Shown here: piece after piece, positions 38,554-46,559 of the stretch
Layout of the letters: every line of letters begins with the position of its first letter
How positions within the stretch are numbered: position 1 is the first letter of the stretch
DNA from: Allopusillimonas sp048270225
GTDB lineage: Bacteria; Pseudomonadota; Gammaproteobacteria; Burkholderiales; Burkholderiaceae_B
DNA length: 64,000 nucleotides
Direction: 5' to 3'
Assembly (NCBI GenBank): GCA_048270225.1
Contig: JBLWTG010000003.1
Coordinates: forward strand, 1 to 64,000
Position numbers and translations under genes: made by a program
Notes under the pieces: generated by a model
Databases searched by the model: none
The model's input: only the letters and a program-made list of their open reading frames with translations
Told to the model about the DNA's origin: nothing

Positions 38554-38651
38554 GATGCAGTCGTCGTCGGGAGTGTAGGAAGCTGGGGTGGGGTCGCCGC
38601 TTGTCCCGCAAGGTCTCCGGTGGCCGGAGGCGCTGCGGGACGGCGCCAGGT

Positions 38652-40139
38652 TTACTTGTTGAGCAGGGCGGCGCGCCGTTCGTTGCCGCCGCGTGCGCCA
38701 CCGGCGCCGCGATTGCCAGCACTGCGCGCGTTAGCGCCAGGCTTGCCCTGCGCAGAACGCGCCGCGCCGCCGTTGCGACCGCCATTGCCGTCGCGCTGGC
38801 CCGGGTTGCGCGGTTCGCCGCTGCGTGGCTCTGCCGTGCGCGAAGCGCCGTGACGCGGGGCCCCGCCGGGGGAGGACGGATTGCGACGCGGTGCGCCGGA
38901 GCGCGGACGCCGCGAGTCGCCGTCATGGCGGCGGCCATCCTGCCCGTTGCGTTCGCTGGAGGCGGCGCGTGGCGGTTCGGCACGCACCATGTCGGCAGAC
39001 CAGCCCTCGACGGTTGTGCGCTCGATAGGCCGCTTGATGAGCTTCTCGATGGCGCCAAGCAGCTTGATTTCGCTGCGGTCCACCAGCGACATGGCCGAGC
39101 CTACGCTGCCTGCACGGCCGGTGCGGCCGATGCGGTGCACGTAGTCTTCCGGCACGTTGGGCAGCTCGAAGTTGACCACATTGGGCAACTGGTCGATGTC
39201 AATGCCGCGCGCGGCAATGTCGGTGGCGACCAGGACCGCCACTTTGCCGTCCTTGAAGCCGGCCAGGGCGCGCGTGCGCGCTGCCTGGCTCTTGTTGCCG
39301 TGTATGGCGGCAGCGGACAGGCCGTCCTTGACGAGCTTCTCGGCCAGGCGGTTGGCGCCATGCTTGGTGCGGGTGAAGACCAGAACCTGGTGCCAGCCGC
39401 TCTCGCGGATGATATAGCTGAGCAGATCCCGCTTGTGGGACTGCTCGGTCAGCACGACGCTTTGCGCCACGAGTTCGGAGGCGGTGTTGCGGCGGGCGAC
39501 GGAAATCTCGACGGGGTCCTTGAGCACGCCTTTGGACAGCTCGCGGATTTCGTCGGAAAACGTGGCGGAGAAGAGCAGGTTCTGGCGCGTCTTGGGCAGC
39601 AGCGCCAGCACGCGGCGGATATCGCGGATGAAACCCATGTCCAGCATGCGGTCGGCTTCATCGAGCACGAGAATTTCCACGGCGGACAGGTCCACCGTTT
39701 TTTGCTGGGCGTGATCCAGCAGGCGGCCGGGCGTGGCCACAAGAATATCGAGCGGCTTGCGCAGCGCGGAGATCTGCGGATTGATGTTGACGCCGCCGAA
39801 CATCACCATGGAACGCACAGTGGTGTGCTTGCTGTATGTGCGCACGGATTCCTCCACCTGCGCGGTGAGTTCGCGCGTGGGGGTCAGGATCAGGACGCGG
39901 GGCTGGCCGGGCTTGCGGGCCCGGGCAGGATCCTGCATCAGGCGGTGCAGGATAGGCAGGGTAAAACCGGCGGTCTTGCCGGTGCCGGTTTGCGCGGCGG
40001 CAAGCAGGTCACCGCCTTTGATGACCTGTGGGATGGCTTGCGCCTGGATAGGCGTAGGGTGTTCATAGCCGGTATCGGCGACAGCACGCAAAAGGGGTTC
40101 TGCCAGGCCAAGGTCGGCAAATGTAGTGTGGGTAGACAA
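38652..40139 (-). CDS. rhlE: DEAD-box RNA helicase, RhlE type
   Basis: ATP-dependent RNA helicase of 495 residues. The helicase core carries AAQTGTGKT (motif I), VLDEADRMLDMG (II), SATFSDEI (III) and HRIGRTGRAG (VI). A long arginine/glycine/proline-rich tail (about 390-495, RPRSGAPRRNPSSPG and repeats) follows, typical of RhlE. The chosen start is TTG with GGAG six bases upstream. The longest frame adds 94 unlike residues. Roles in ribosome assembly and cold adaptation are known for the family. Confidence 0.9.
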   Translation of the reverse strand: MSTHTTFADLGLAEPLLRAVADTGYEHPTPIQAQAIPQVIKGGDLLAAAQTGTGKTAGFTLPILHRLMQDPARARKPGQPRVLILTPTRELTAQVEESVRTYSKHTTVRSMVMFGGVNINPQISALRKPLDILVATPGRLLDHAQQKTVDLSAVEILVLDEADRMLDMGFIRDIRRVLALLPKTRQNLLFSATFSDEIRELSKGVLKDPVEISVARRNTASELVAQSVVLTEQSHKRDLLSYIIRESGWHQVLVFTRTKHGANRLAEKLVKDGLSAAAIHGNKSQAARTRALAGFKDGKVAVLVATDIAARGIDIDQLPNVVNFELPNVPEDYVHRIGRTGRAGSVGSAMSLVDRSEIKLLGAIEKLIKRPIERTTVEGWSADMVRAEPPRAASSERNGQDGRRHDGDSRRPRSGAPRRNPSSPGGAPRHGASRTAEPRSGEPRNPGQRDGNGGRNGGAARSAQGKPGANARSAGNRGAGGARGGNERRAALLNK

Positions 40140-40478
40140 ATATGACTCCAGCGACAGCCTATCGCTCGAGTCGAGAGATACCAATCCAGGCGGACGATTG
40201 AAGAAGCTAGGGGAAGGGGCAAAGCCCAGGTGACGCGCGTTGACTGGTAGGACGCGCAATCCGCAGTATACCCCAGCCATCCCGGACGGACACAGCCGGC
40301 AGGGGATATCTCGTGGATATGGGCGGATATGCCACACATTGGATGAGAGGAGGCCGCTGTGCACGCGGGGCGCCAGTCCAGCCGCCAGAGGCGGCCGTAA
40401 CCGCCGCACAGGCGCCGGCATTGATTTTCAGTGGTCAGACTGGTGTAATCTGAGCACGTCCATTTTCAGGCTGCATCC
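40140..40478. other. Divergent region between rhlE and lemA
   Basis: A 339-bp gap without a supported gene. It must hold the promoters of rhlE (leftward) and lemA (rightward). A small perfect hairpin GCCGCC-AGA-GGCGGC sits at 40381-40395. The ORF readable here is the unlikely extension of rhlE. I see no terminator or recognised riboswitch. Confidence 0.5.
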
Positions 40479-41090
40479 ATGAAACGCTACGCGCTCCTGC
40501 TTCTTGCCCCCTTGCTGTCGATACTGCTCAGCGGTTGCGGCTACAACGATATCCAGCGTCTGGACGAACAGGTCAAGTCCGCCTGGTCCCAGGTGCTCAA
40601 TCAGTACGAGCGGCGGGCCGATCTTGTGCCCAAACTGGTCAATTCGGTCAATGCCTACATGGTGAACGAGCGGGCGGTGCTCACGCAGGTGACTGAAGCG
40701 CGCGCCAAGGTGGGTAGTATCCAGATCAATGCCAACGACATCCAGGATCCGGCGGTCATGGCGCGGTTCAATCAGGCCCAGGGCGAATTGTCCTCGGCCC
40801 TGTCGCGGCTCATCGCGGTGTCTGAAAACTATCCTCAGCTCAAGAGCGACGGCCTGTTCCGCGACCTCATGACCCAGCTCGAAGGCACGGAGAACCGCAT
40901 CGCGACAGAGCGCGGTCGTTATGTCCAGGCGGTACAGCAGTACAACCTGGTCGTGCGGCAGTTTCCCACGCTGATCACCGCCAAGATATTCGGCTATCAC
41001 ACCATCGAAAACTACGGTGTGGACAAGCAGGACCAGATCACGCGCGATCCCGAAGTCAAATTCTCCCTGCCTGAGCCGGCCAAGCCATGA
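40479..41090 (+). CDS. lemA: LemA-family lipoprotein
   Basis: A 203-residue LemA protein, exported and probably lipid-anchored. The N-terminus has a signal peptide ending in the lipobox LLSGC (Cys20), followed by a long helical domain with the LemA hallmarks VKSAWSQVLNQYERRADLVPKLVNSVN and FPTLITAKIFGY. The family function is not well defined, although gene partners are often TPM proteins, as here. Its last bases overlap the following gene in ATGA form, so the two are translationally coupled. Confidence 0.9.
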   Translation: MKRYALLLLAPLLSILLSGCGYNDIQRLDEQVKSAWSQVLNQYERRADLVPKLVNSVNAYMVNERAVLTQVTEARAKVGSIQINANDIQDPAVMARFNQAQGELSSALSRLIAVSENYPQLKSDGLFRDLMTQLEGTENRIATERGRYVQAVQQYNLVVRQFPTLITAKIFGYHTIENYGVDKQDQITRDPEVKFSLPEPAKP

Positions 41091-42043
41091 TGCATGGCAC
41101 CCGATCCGTGCATTCGTATGCGCCATCGTTGCTGAGGGCGCTTTCCGGCCATGGCGCCTGGCGTGGCCTGCGCCTGCTGCTCATGGGTGTGCTGGCGCTT
41201 GCAGCCATGCTGGCGGTGCTTCAGCCCGCCCTGGCCGCGCCGGTAGCGGTGCCCGAGCTCAAGAGCTGGGTCACGGACCAGACAGGCACGCTGGATTCGA
41301 ATACGCGCTCCCATCTGGAGCAGCAACTGACCGCGCTCGATAAAAACAAAGGCGCCCAGCTTGCGGTGCTGATTGTTCCCACTACCGGCGAAGACACCAT
41401 AGAAAGCTACGCCCGCAGAGTCTTCGACAAATGGCGCATAGGGCGCGCCAAGGTAGACGACGGCATCCTGTTCGTCGTGGCCAAGGATGACCGGCATCTG
41501 CGCATCGAAGTGGGCTACGGGCTGGAGGGGGCTGTGCCGGACATTCTCGCTGGTCGCATCATTCGCGAGCAGGTCACCCCGCATTTCAAGCAGGGTGATT
41601 ACGCGGGCGGCGTGACTGCGGGTGTGGACAGTCTCGTCAAACTCATCAATGGCGAGGATCTGCCACCGCCGCCAGCTGCGCAGGCGTCCGGCCAGGAAGA
41701 CGCGCCGCTGGCCATGCTGGCGCCCCTGGCCTTCATCGGGTTTTTCATGCCGCCCATTTTTGCGGCGCTGGCCCTGGGGTTTTTCGCCTTTCTGGTGTTC
41801 GGCAGTGTCGGGGGCGCCGTCATCGCCGCAGGCGTCGGTTTCATCCTGGCCAATGTCGGGCGGGCGATGGGCGTGAAGAATCGCCGCCTGGGATCCCGTG
41901 CAGCCCGGCGCGGCGGCGTGATCGGCGGGCTGGGCGGCGGCTTTGGTGGGGGATTCGGCGGCGGTGGTTTTGGCGGAGGTGGCGGCTTTGGCGGAGGCGG
42001 CGGCGGGGGCAGCGGCGGCGGCGGGGCCTCAGGCAGTTGGTAG
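41087..42043 (+). CDS. TPM-domain membrane protein, YgcG-like
   Basis: A 318-residue protein with an N-terminal signal or membrane segment (about 28-50), a TPM domain (about 58-185, SWVTDQTGTLDSNTRSHLE, KVDDGILFVVAKDDRHLRIEVGYGLEGAV), a pair of hydrophobic segments (about 205-260) and a glycine-rich tail with phenylalanine repeats (about 280-318). TPM proteins are linked to membrane quality control and photosystem repair in other lineages, but a bacterial role is not settled. It overlaps lemA and precedes a second TPM gene. Confidence 0.87.
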   Translation: MMHGTRSVHSYAPSLLRALSGHGAWRGLRLLLMGVLALAAMLAVLQPALAAPVAVPELKSWVTDQTGTLDSNTRSHLEQQLTALDKNKGAQLAVLIVPTTGEDTIESYARRVFDKWRIGRAKVDDGILFVVAKDDRHLRIEVGYGLEGAVPDILAGRIIREQVTPHFKQGDYAGGVTAGVDSLVKLINGEDLPPPPAAQASGQEDAPLAMLAPLAFIGFFMPPIFAALALGFFAFLVFGSVGGAVIAAGVGFILANVGRAMGVKNRRLGSRAARRGGVIGGLGGGFGGGFGGGGFGGGGGFGGGGGGGSGGGGASGSW

Positions 42044-42151
42044 CAGCGCCGGCCGCAGCGCGGCAAGCGTCGCTTATCCTGCGGCGCACGTCGGCGCAGC
42101 AGGCCTTTTCATGGCGACAGCGGATGTCGCTACAGAATACAAGGACAGTGC

Positions 42152-42655
42152 ATGCAACAAGGCAGCAAATGGAAAGCGCTGACAGGCTGGGCCGCCGTAG
42201 AGGGACAGTGGCTGCGCCGCAAGCATTTCAGCGAGCACACGCTGACCCGGATTGCGGAACGCATACGCGAGGGCGAGACCAGTCACACCGGCGAGCTGAT
42301 GGTGGCAGTCGAGGCCGTCAGCCCTGCGCATGAGCCCGACAGCAGGCTGCGCGCGCTCGAGGTGTTTGGGCGTCTGGGCGCCTGGGATACGCCGCTCAAT
42401 ACCGGCGTACTGCTTTATCTGGCGCTGGACAGGCATGCCATGCACATTATTGCGGACCGGGGTGTTGCTGCCACAGATGCGCAATGGGAGCAGGTCTGCG
42501 ACCGCCTGCGCGATCGCCTGCGCCGCAAGGAGTTCGAGCCCGGCCTGCTGGCGGCGATAGACGATATCGAAGCCATCCTGGCCCGCACCTGCCCCGAGCA
42601 GCCCGAAGGCCAGGCCGCTAGCAACGACCTTCCCGACCGGCCTGTACTGTTATAG
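42152..42655 (+). CDS. Small TPM-domain protein
   Basis: A 167-residue soluble TPM protein. The domain fills most of its length (HTGELMVAVEAVSPAHEPDSR, then ALEVFGRLGAWDTPLNTGVLLYLALDRHAMHIIADRGV). It has no signal peptide. It is third in the lemA/TPM/TPM set. The 108-bp gap before it probably contains its ribosome site and perhaps a promoter. The pair of TPM proteins may act on the two sides of the membrane, the first exported and this one cytoplasmic, but that is inference. Confidence 0.82.
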   Translation: MQQGSKWKALTGWAAVEGQWLRRKHFSEHTLTRIAERIREGETSHTGELMVAVEAVSPAHEPDSRLRALEVFGRLGAWDTPLNTGVLLYLALDRHAMHIIADRGVAATDAQWEQVCDRLRDRLRRKEFEPGLLAAIDDIEAILARTCPEQPEGQAASNDLPDRPVLL

Positions 42656-42724
42656 CCGGGACGGCGCCGTGGCCAGGCCAACCGCTTGCCCGCCCGACCA
42701 TGACGACAGCTCATCGGGCGGCGT

Positions 42725-44164
42725 CTAGCGGCTGCCCAGGCTGCCGGCCAGTTGCCTGACGGCCTGTTTGCGGCGGGGCTGGTTGTCGAAATTCTCTGAT
42801 AACGCAGACCATTGCGGCTGGCTGCGGGCTTCTTTCAGTACCTCCGGCAATGGCCGCGAACGCCAGTGCTGCAGCCCTGCCTGCAGCGTATCCTGTGCCG
42901 GGCCAGAACCCGGACGGCCCGGTGTGGCGGCGCTGTCTGTGGCCGCCTCCAGTACGATCTGGTCCTGCGCGGCATGTCCCCGATGTTCCAGCGCATCGAT
43001 CAGCGCGAGCTGACGCATGGCCAGCAGGCGCAACACGGCATCGTTGACAGTGATTTCGCGGTAGCCCTGCAGCCTGCCCATGATGCGCTTGCCCAGCCGG
43101 TCCGCACCCTGCCAGAGGCCGCCGGCGGCCGCGCCCAGCACCGTGGCGGCGCCCAGGCTAAGACCCGCGGCGAACACGTCCAGCGTGGCGCCCGCCATGG
43201 CGCCGGCCGCCAGTCCTTTGCCCACGTGGATGCCGAAGTCCTTGAGCGCCTGAGGATGGAATAAATCCATGCCCCAGCGCTCGCCTTCGAGGGGGAGGGT
43301 GTGCGACGGAAAATCGCGCTGGTCGAAGTTGTAGCGCTTGAGCAGTGCCCGCACGCAGGCCGCTTCGCGATCGCGCACCTGGCGGCGCAGGGCGTGCGTG
43401 GCGGTCTGGACGCTTTGCTCGTCGGGTTCGCTCAGCGCACGCCAGGCGGCGACGTCGATCAGCAGCTCGGCGGTCAGTCGCAATGCGTCATCGCGCCGGA
43501 TGTCGCGCTGGCTGATGACATCGCGCTTGAGCTCGCCGAGCAGGCTGGCATGTTCGTCCATCAGCAGCGCCAGCTTGTCATAAAGCTGTGCCTCGCCGTC
43601 CAGCGCGGGGGCGACGGTGTTGAATTCCACCATGGCATGCAAGCCGAGCCTGGCCAGCGCTTCGCGCCACGCGCCCAGGCGCTGTTCTGGGCTATGCGTG
43701 AAATTGAGTACGGGCAGCAAGGGATGTCCGCAGGCGGTCAGAATGGCGAGCTCGTCTTTGTGCTTGCCCAGGACGGGATCGCGCACATCCACGACATACA
43801 GGCCGGCGTCGCACTCGAGCAGCTTGCGCAGCACGCGCGCTTCCTGCTCGAAGCGGCGCTGGCTTTCAGGGCTTTGCAGAAAGCGGCGGATGCGTTCGGG
43901 GCCGTCGACCCGCTCGCCCGGTTCGGTCAGCCTGTCCAGGTAATCCAGCAGCGCGATGCCGTCTTCCATACCGGGCGTATCGTAAAGCTCGACTGCCGTG
44001 GCGCCGTCGATCAACAGGCGCGCGCCTTCCACGCGACGCGTCGTGCCCGGGCTGTCCTGCACTTTGCCAAAGCCGGGGTCGCGTGTGAGCGTGCGCAGCA
44101 AAGACGTTTTGCCGGTATTGGTATGGCCGACCACGGCCAGCCGCAGAGGTGGCCTGGTGCTCAT
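42725..44164 (-). CDS. DUF3482-type GTPase
   Basis: A 479-residue GTPase with a C-terminal DUF3482 region. The P-loop GHTNTGKTS is at about 13-21, switch I has a Thr-Thr-Arg-Arg motif near 41-44, and G3 is DTPG at 62-65. The usual NKxD is replaced by NFTH (154-157), so base specificity is uncertain. A glycine-rich hydrophobic stretch (about 320-360, AAGAMAGATLDVFAAG and so on) could insert into membranes. Its start overlaps the stop of the DUF2868 gene in ATGA form. Function unknown. Confidence 0.85.
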   Translation of the reverse strand: MSTRPPLRLAVVGHTNTGKTSLLRTLTRDPGFGKVQDSPGTTRRVEGARLLIDGATAVELYDTPGMEDGIALLDYLDRLTEPGERVDGPERIRRFLQSPESQRRFEQEARVLRKLLECDAGLYVVDVRDPVLGKHKDELAILTACGHPLLPVLNFTHSPEQRLGAWREALARLGLHAMVEFNTVAPALDGEAQLYDKLALLMDEHASLLGELKRDVISQRDIRRDDALRLTAELLIDVAAWRALSEPDEQSVQTATHALRRQVRDREAACVRALLKRYNFDQRDFPSHTLPLEGERWGMDLFHPQALKDFGIHVGKGLAAGAMAGATLDVFAAGLSLGAATVLGAAAGGLWQGADRLGKRIMGRLQGYREITVNDAVLRLLAMRQLALIDALEHRGHAAQDQIVLEAATDSAATPGRPGSGPAQDTLQAGLQHWRSRPLPEVLKEARSQPQWSALSENFDNQPRRKQAVRQLAGSLGSR

Positions 44165-45702
44165 GGCGTCTCGCTCCCCTGGGCATCCGGCCCGGGAATG
44201 GCCGCTGGCCGCCCATTGGCCTGTGCGGCCGATTGCGTCGCGGCTTGGGCAGCGGGCGGCGGCGTACCCGCCAGCCAGAGCAGGGAGGCAGACTTGGCCT
44301 GGGCCAGGCTTTCAGGGGGAAATCCCGCTGCTTGGAGCCGTTCACGCCATATATCGGCACGGCTTGCACCGCTGCTGGATGAGGGCGCGCCCAGCAGCGC
44401 CACCCGGGTCTCCTGGGCGAGGCCGGCGAGCTCGGCCAGCAGAGAAATCGTACCGCGGTCGGGCGTTTGCCGGGCGTCGCATACCAGCAGCAGGCGCGCC
44501 GGGCGGCCCTGCTGCAATCTGTCCAACAGGGCCCTGCGCTGACTGCCGCTGTCGATGACGCCAACATTGGCGACAGCCGGGGACAGGCCGGGAGGCGGCC
44601 ACGGCACGTCCGGGGCGAGTTCGATGCCGACCAGCACGGGCTGTCCCGGCCGAACGGGCGGTGCTGCGGCGCTTGCTATGGTCGCGACGCTGTCCTGGCC
44701 TTCCTGCTGGTCGATGAGGGTGCGCTCGCTGGCAGGACTGAGGCGATCCCGCAGCTCCGCATAGCCGGGCAGGCCGGTGTCGAGCTGCATGCTGGCCAGT
44801 CTCTTGCGGGTGATGAACAGGCTGAGCAGCAGTGCAAGCACGCGGGGCGCCAGCGCATAGACGATGACGCAGCCTATCAGCCAGCTGGACCACAGCGCCT
44901 GTGCGGATTCGGGCAGGACCTGCAGTCCGTCGCTGGCGCGGATGAGCTCGGGTGATGGCATGGCAAATCCCAACTTGGCGGGCAGCCAGCCGAGCGTCGT
45001 CACGAGATTGACGAAGGTATCGGGCGAGAGCAGGGTGGTTTCCCAGTTGAAGCTGTAGCGGCGGGCCGAGAGCACGGCCAGCAGGGTTGCCACAGCGCAG
45101 GCCAGGGCGAGCGTCCACAGGGCATGGCTGATGCCGCCCAGCACCCAGCGCAGCGTATTGTGGCGGCCCAGTAGTTCGATCAGGGCGCGCGGTGCGAGCG
45201 CTGCATCGGGGCCGCGCGCCAGGCGGCGAGTGAGCCATAGCCAGCACTCGCCCAGCCACGAGCCGCCATGCCCGGATACGATGACGAAGCTGAACAGCCA
45301 GAAGAGAAATGTCAGTGCATTCAGGCCCAGCAGCGCGACCAGCGCCAGCATGATATTGACGGAACGGCTGCCATCGCCCAGCGCGCCCAGCGCCGTGGCG
45401 GCGCCGGCCAGCAGCGCTGCCACGGCCAGGATGAACAGTGACAGGCGGGCCATGCCCGACCATTTGGCGAGGATCTGGTCGAGGTTTTCGCGCTGGCCCA
45501 GATAGTGCGCGCGCCGCAGCAGCCTGTCCGCAAAGCTGCCGCCCGCGGCGCGGGCGCGCCGCACTTCGGCCGTGTCTTCAAGCGGGCCCCAGAGGTTTTC
45601 GCGCAGGCGCAGTGTTTCGGCGAGCCAGCAGCCGCGAAAGCCTGTCGGAACTGCGTCGTGGGGCTGGGGGGAGGTGTCGGGTGGGGGCGTGTTGTCAGGC
45701 AT
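44161..45702 (-). CDS. DUF2868 membrane protein
   Basis: A 513-residue protein with about four hydrophobic segments (LSLFILAVAALLAGAA, LVALLGLNALTFLFWLF, ALWTLALACAVATLL and SWLIGCVIVYALAPRVLAL) and a cytoplasmic C-terminal half of about 200 residues containing GIELAPDVPW and ARLLLVCDARQTPDRGTIS. DUF2868 is not functionally characterised, as far as I know. It is tightly coupled to both neighbours: it overlaps the DUF1232 gene by 8 bp and the GTPase start by 4 bp. Confidence 0.82.
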   Translation of the reverse strand: MPDNTPPPDTSPQPHDAVPTGFRGCWLAETLRLRENLWGPLEDTAEVRRARAAGGSFADRLLRRAHYLGQRENLDQILAKWSGMARLSLFILAVAALLAGAATALGALGDGSRSVNIMLALVALLGLNALTFLFWLFSFVIVSGHGGSWLGECWLWLTRRLARGPDAALAPRALIELLGRHNTLRWVLGGISHALWTLALACAVATLLAVLSARRYSFNWETTLLSPDTFVNLVTTLGWLPAKLGFAMPSPELIRASDGLQVLPESAQALWSSWLIGCVIVYALAPRVLALLLSLFITRKRLASMQLDTGLPGYAELRDRLSPASERTLIDQQEGQDSVATIASAAAPPVRPGQPVLVGIELAPDVPWPPPGLSPAVANVGVIDSGSQRRALLDRLQQGRPARLLLVCDARQTPDRGTISLLAELAGLAQETRVALLGAPSSSSGASRADIWRERLQAAGFPPESLAQAKSASLLWLAGTPPPAAQAATQSAAQANGRPAAIPGPDAQGSETP

Positions 45703-46063
45703 CCGCGCTGGCGCCTGCGGAGGGGCGGCCGAACCAGTTGTCGAGTTTGTGTTGTGCCCGCGCCTTGATGTCGGGGGTGATATAGAAGGAAACCGTGGCC
45801 AACGCGGCGACCATGACACTGATGTCATCCGTATAGCCGACGAAGGGAATCAGGTCGGGCATGGCGTCCAGGGGGAGGATGAAGTATCCCAGCGCGCCAT
45901 ACATCACGCGACGCGCCCATTTCGGAGTGTTGGGATCCTGCACGGCATAGTACAGATAGAGCGCTTTTTCGAGGGCGTGGCGGCCTATGCCCTTGGCCCT
46001 GGACCCGAGTTTCTGCCAGAAACGGGCTGGCGAATAGGCTTTTTGGTATCGAATGTCAGTCAT
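45695..46063 (-). CDS. DUF1232 (YkvA-family) protein
   Basis: A 122-residue protein with a basic, helical N-terminus (KLGSRAKGIGRHALEKALYLY) and the DUF1232 hydrophobic core GALGYFILPLDAMPDLIPFVGYTDD followed by a second short helix. DUF1232 proteins are thought to associate with membranes. It is the first gene of a three-gene unit with overlapping ends with DUF2868 and DUF3482. No function is established. Confidence 0.85.
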   Translation of the reverse strand: MTDIRYQKAYSPARFWQKLGSRAKGIGRHALEKALYLYYAVQDPNTPKWARRVMYGALGYFILPLDAMPDLIPFVGYTDDISVMVAALATVSFYITPDIKARAQHKLDNWFGRPSAGASADA

Positions 46064-46113
46064 TCAGCCTCCGAACGAGGTAAGCGTGAAGTTTATTGTA
46101 TCGGTTTGGCAAT

Positions 46114-46143
46114 GGCAAAAAAAACGGCCGCACGCAGCGGCCG
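46114..46143 (-). terminator. Rho-independent terminator after the GlsB-type gene
   Basis: On the minus strand, CGGCCGC and GCGGCCG pair perfectly (7 bp, 5-base loop) and are followed by eight T residues. It lies 43 bp after the stop of the GlsB-type gene. Confidence 0.9.
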
Positions 46144-46185
46144 CTCCGGGAGTGTCCGCGCCGGTATGGCCGGCGGCGGACCCGT

Positions 46186-46434
46186 CTAGCGTTTCTTGAC
46201 GATAAGCCCGTAGATGAACAGCACAATGATGGCGCCGACGATGGAGCCTATCCAGCCGGCGCCTTCGCCTGGCGCATACCAGCCCAGCGCGCTGCCCAGA
46301 TAGCCGGCCACTACCGCGCCGACGATACCCAGGATAATGGTCATGATGATGCCCAGCTTCTGCTCACCCGGCATGATTGCTCGCGCAATCAGGCCCACGA
46401 TAAAGCCAACTACGATCATACTGATGATACCCAT
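46186..46434 (-). CDS. GlsB/YeaQ/YmgE stress-response membrane protein
   Basis: An 82-residue, nearly all-hydrophobic protein of the transglycosylase-associated (GlsB/YeaQ) family. It contains three helices and the glycine-rich segments GFIVGLIARAIMPGEQKLG and GIVGAVVAGYLGSALGW. The family is stress-induced in several bacteria. It stands alone between the DUF1232 gene and the peptide ABC operon, with its own terminator. Confidence 0.9.
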   Translation of the reverse strand: MGIISMIVVGFIVGLIARAIMPGEQKLGIIMTIILGIVGAVVAGYLGSALGWYAPGEGAGWIGSIVGAIIVLFIYGLIVKKR

Positions 46435-46559
46435 GGCGTCTTGTCCTTTTCAGTTGCGAAGAATGACGGCTGGTACGGTTGAGTATGTCACCTCCCTGCC
46501 TGGGGTCATCATAGGTGGGCGAGCGAGCTGACGGGCGTCACGCAAGGCTGGAATTTGCG

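Noticed and set aside
41930..42030. Repeated GGT/GGC-type sequence looking like a tandem repeat
   Set aside because: It is the glycine-rich tail of the TPM protein with natural codon repetition and no exact repeat unit.
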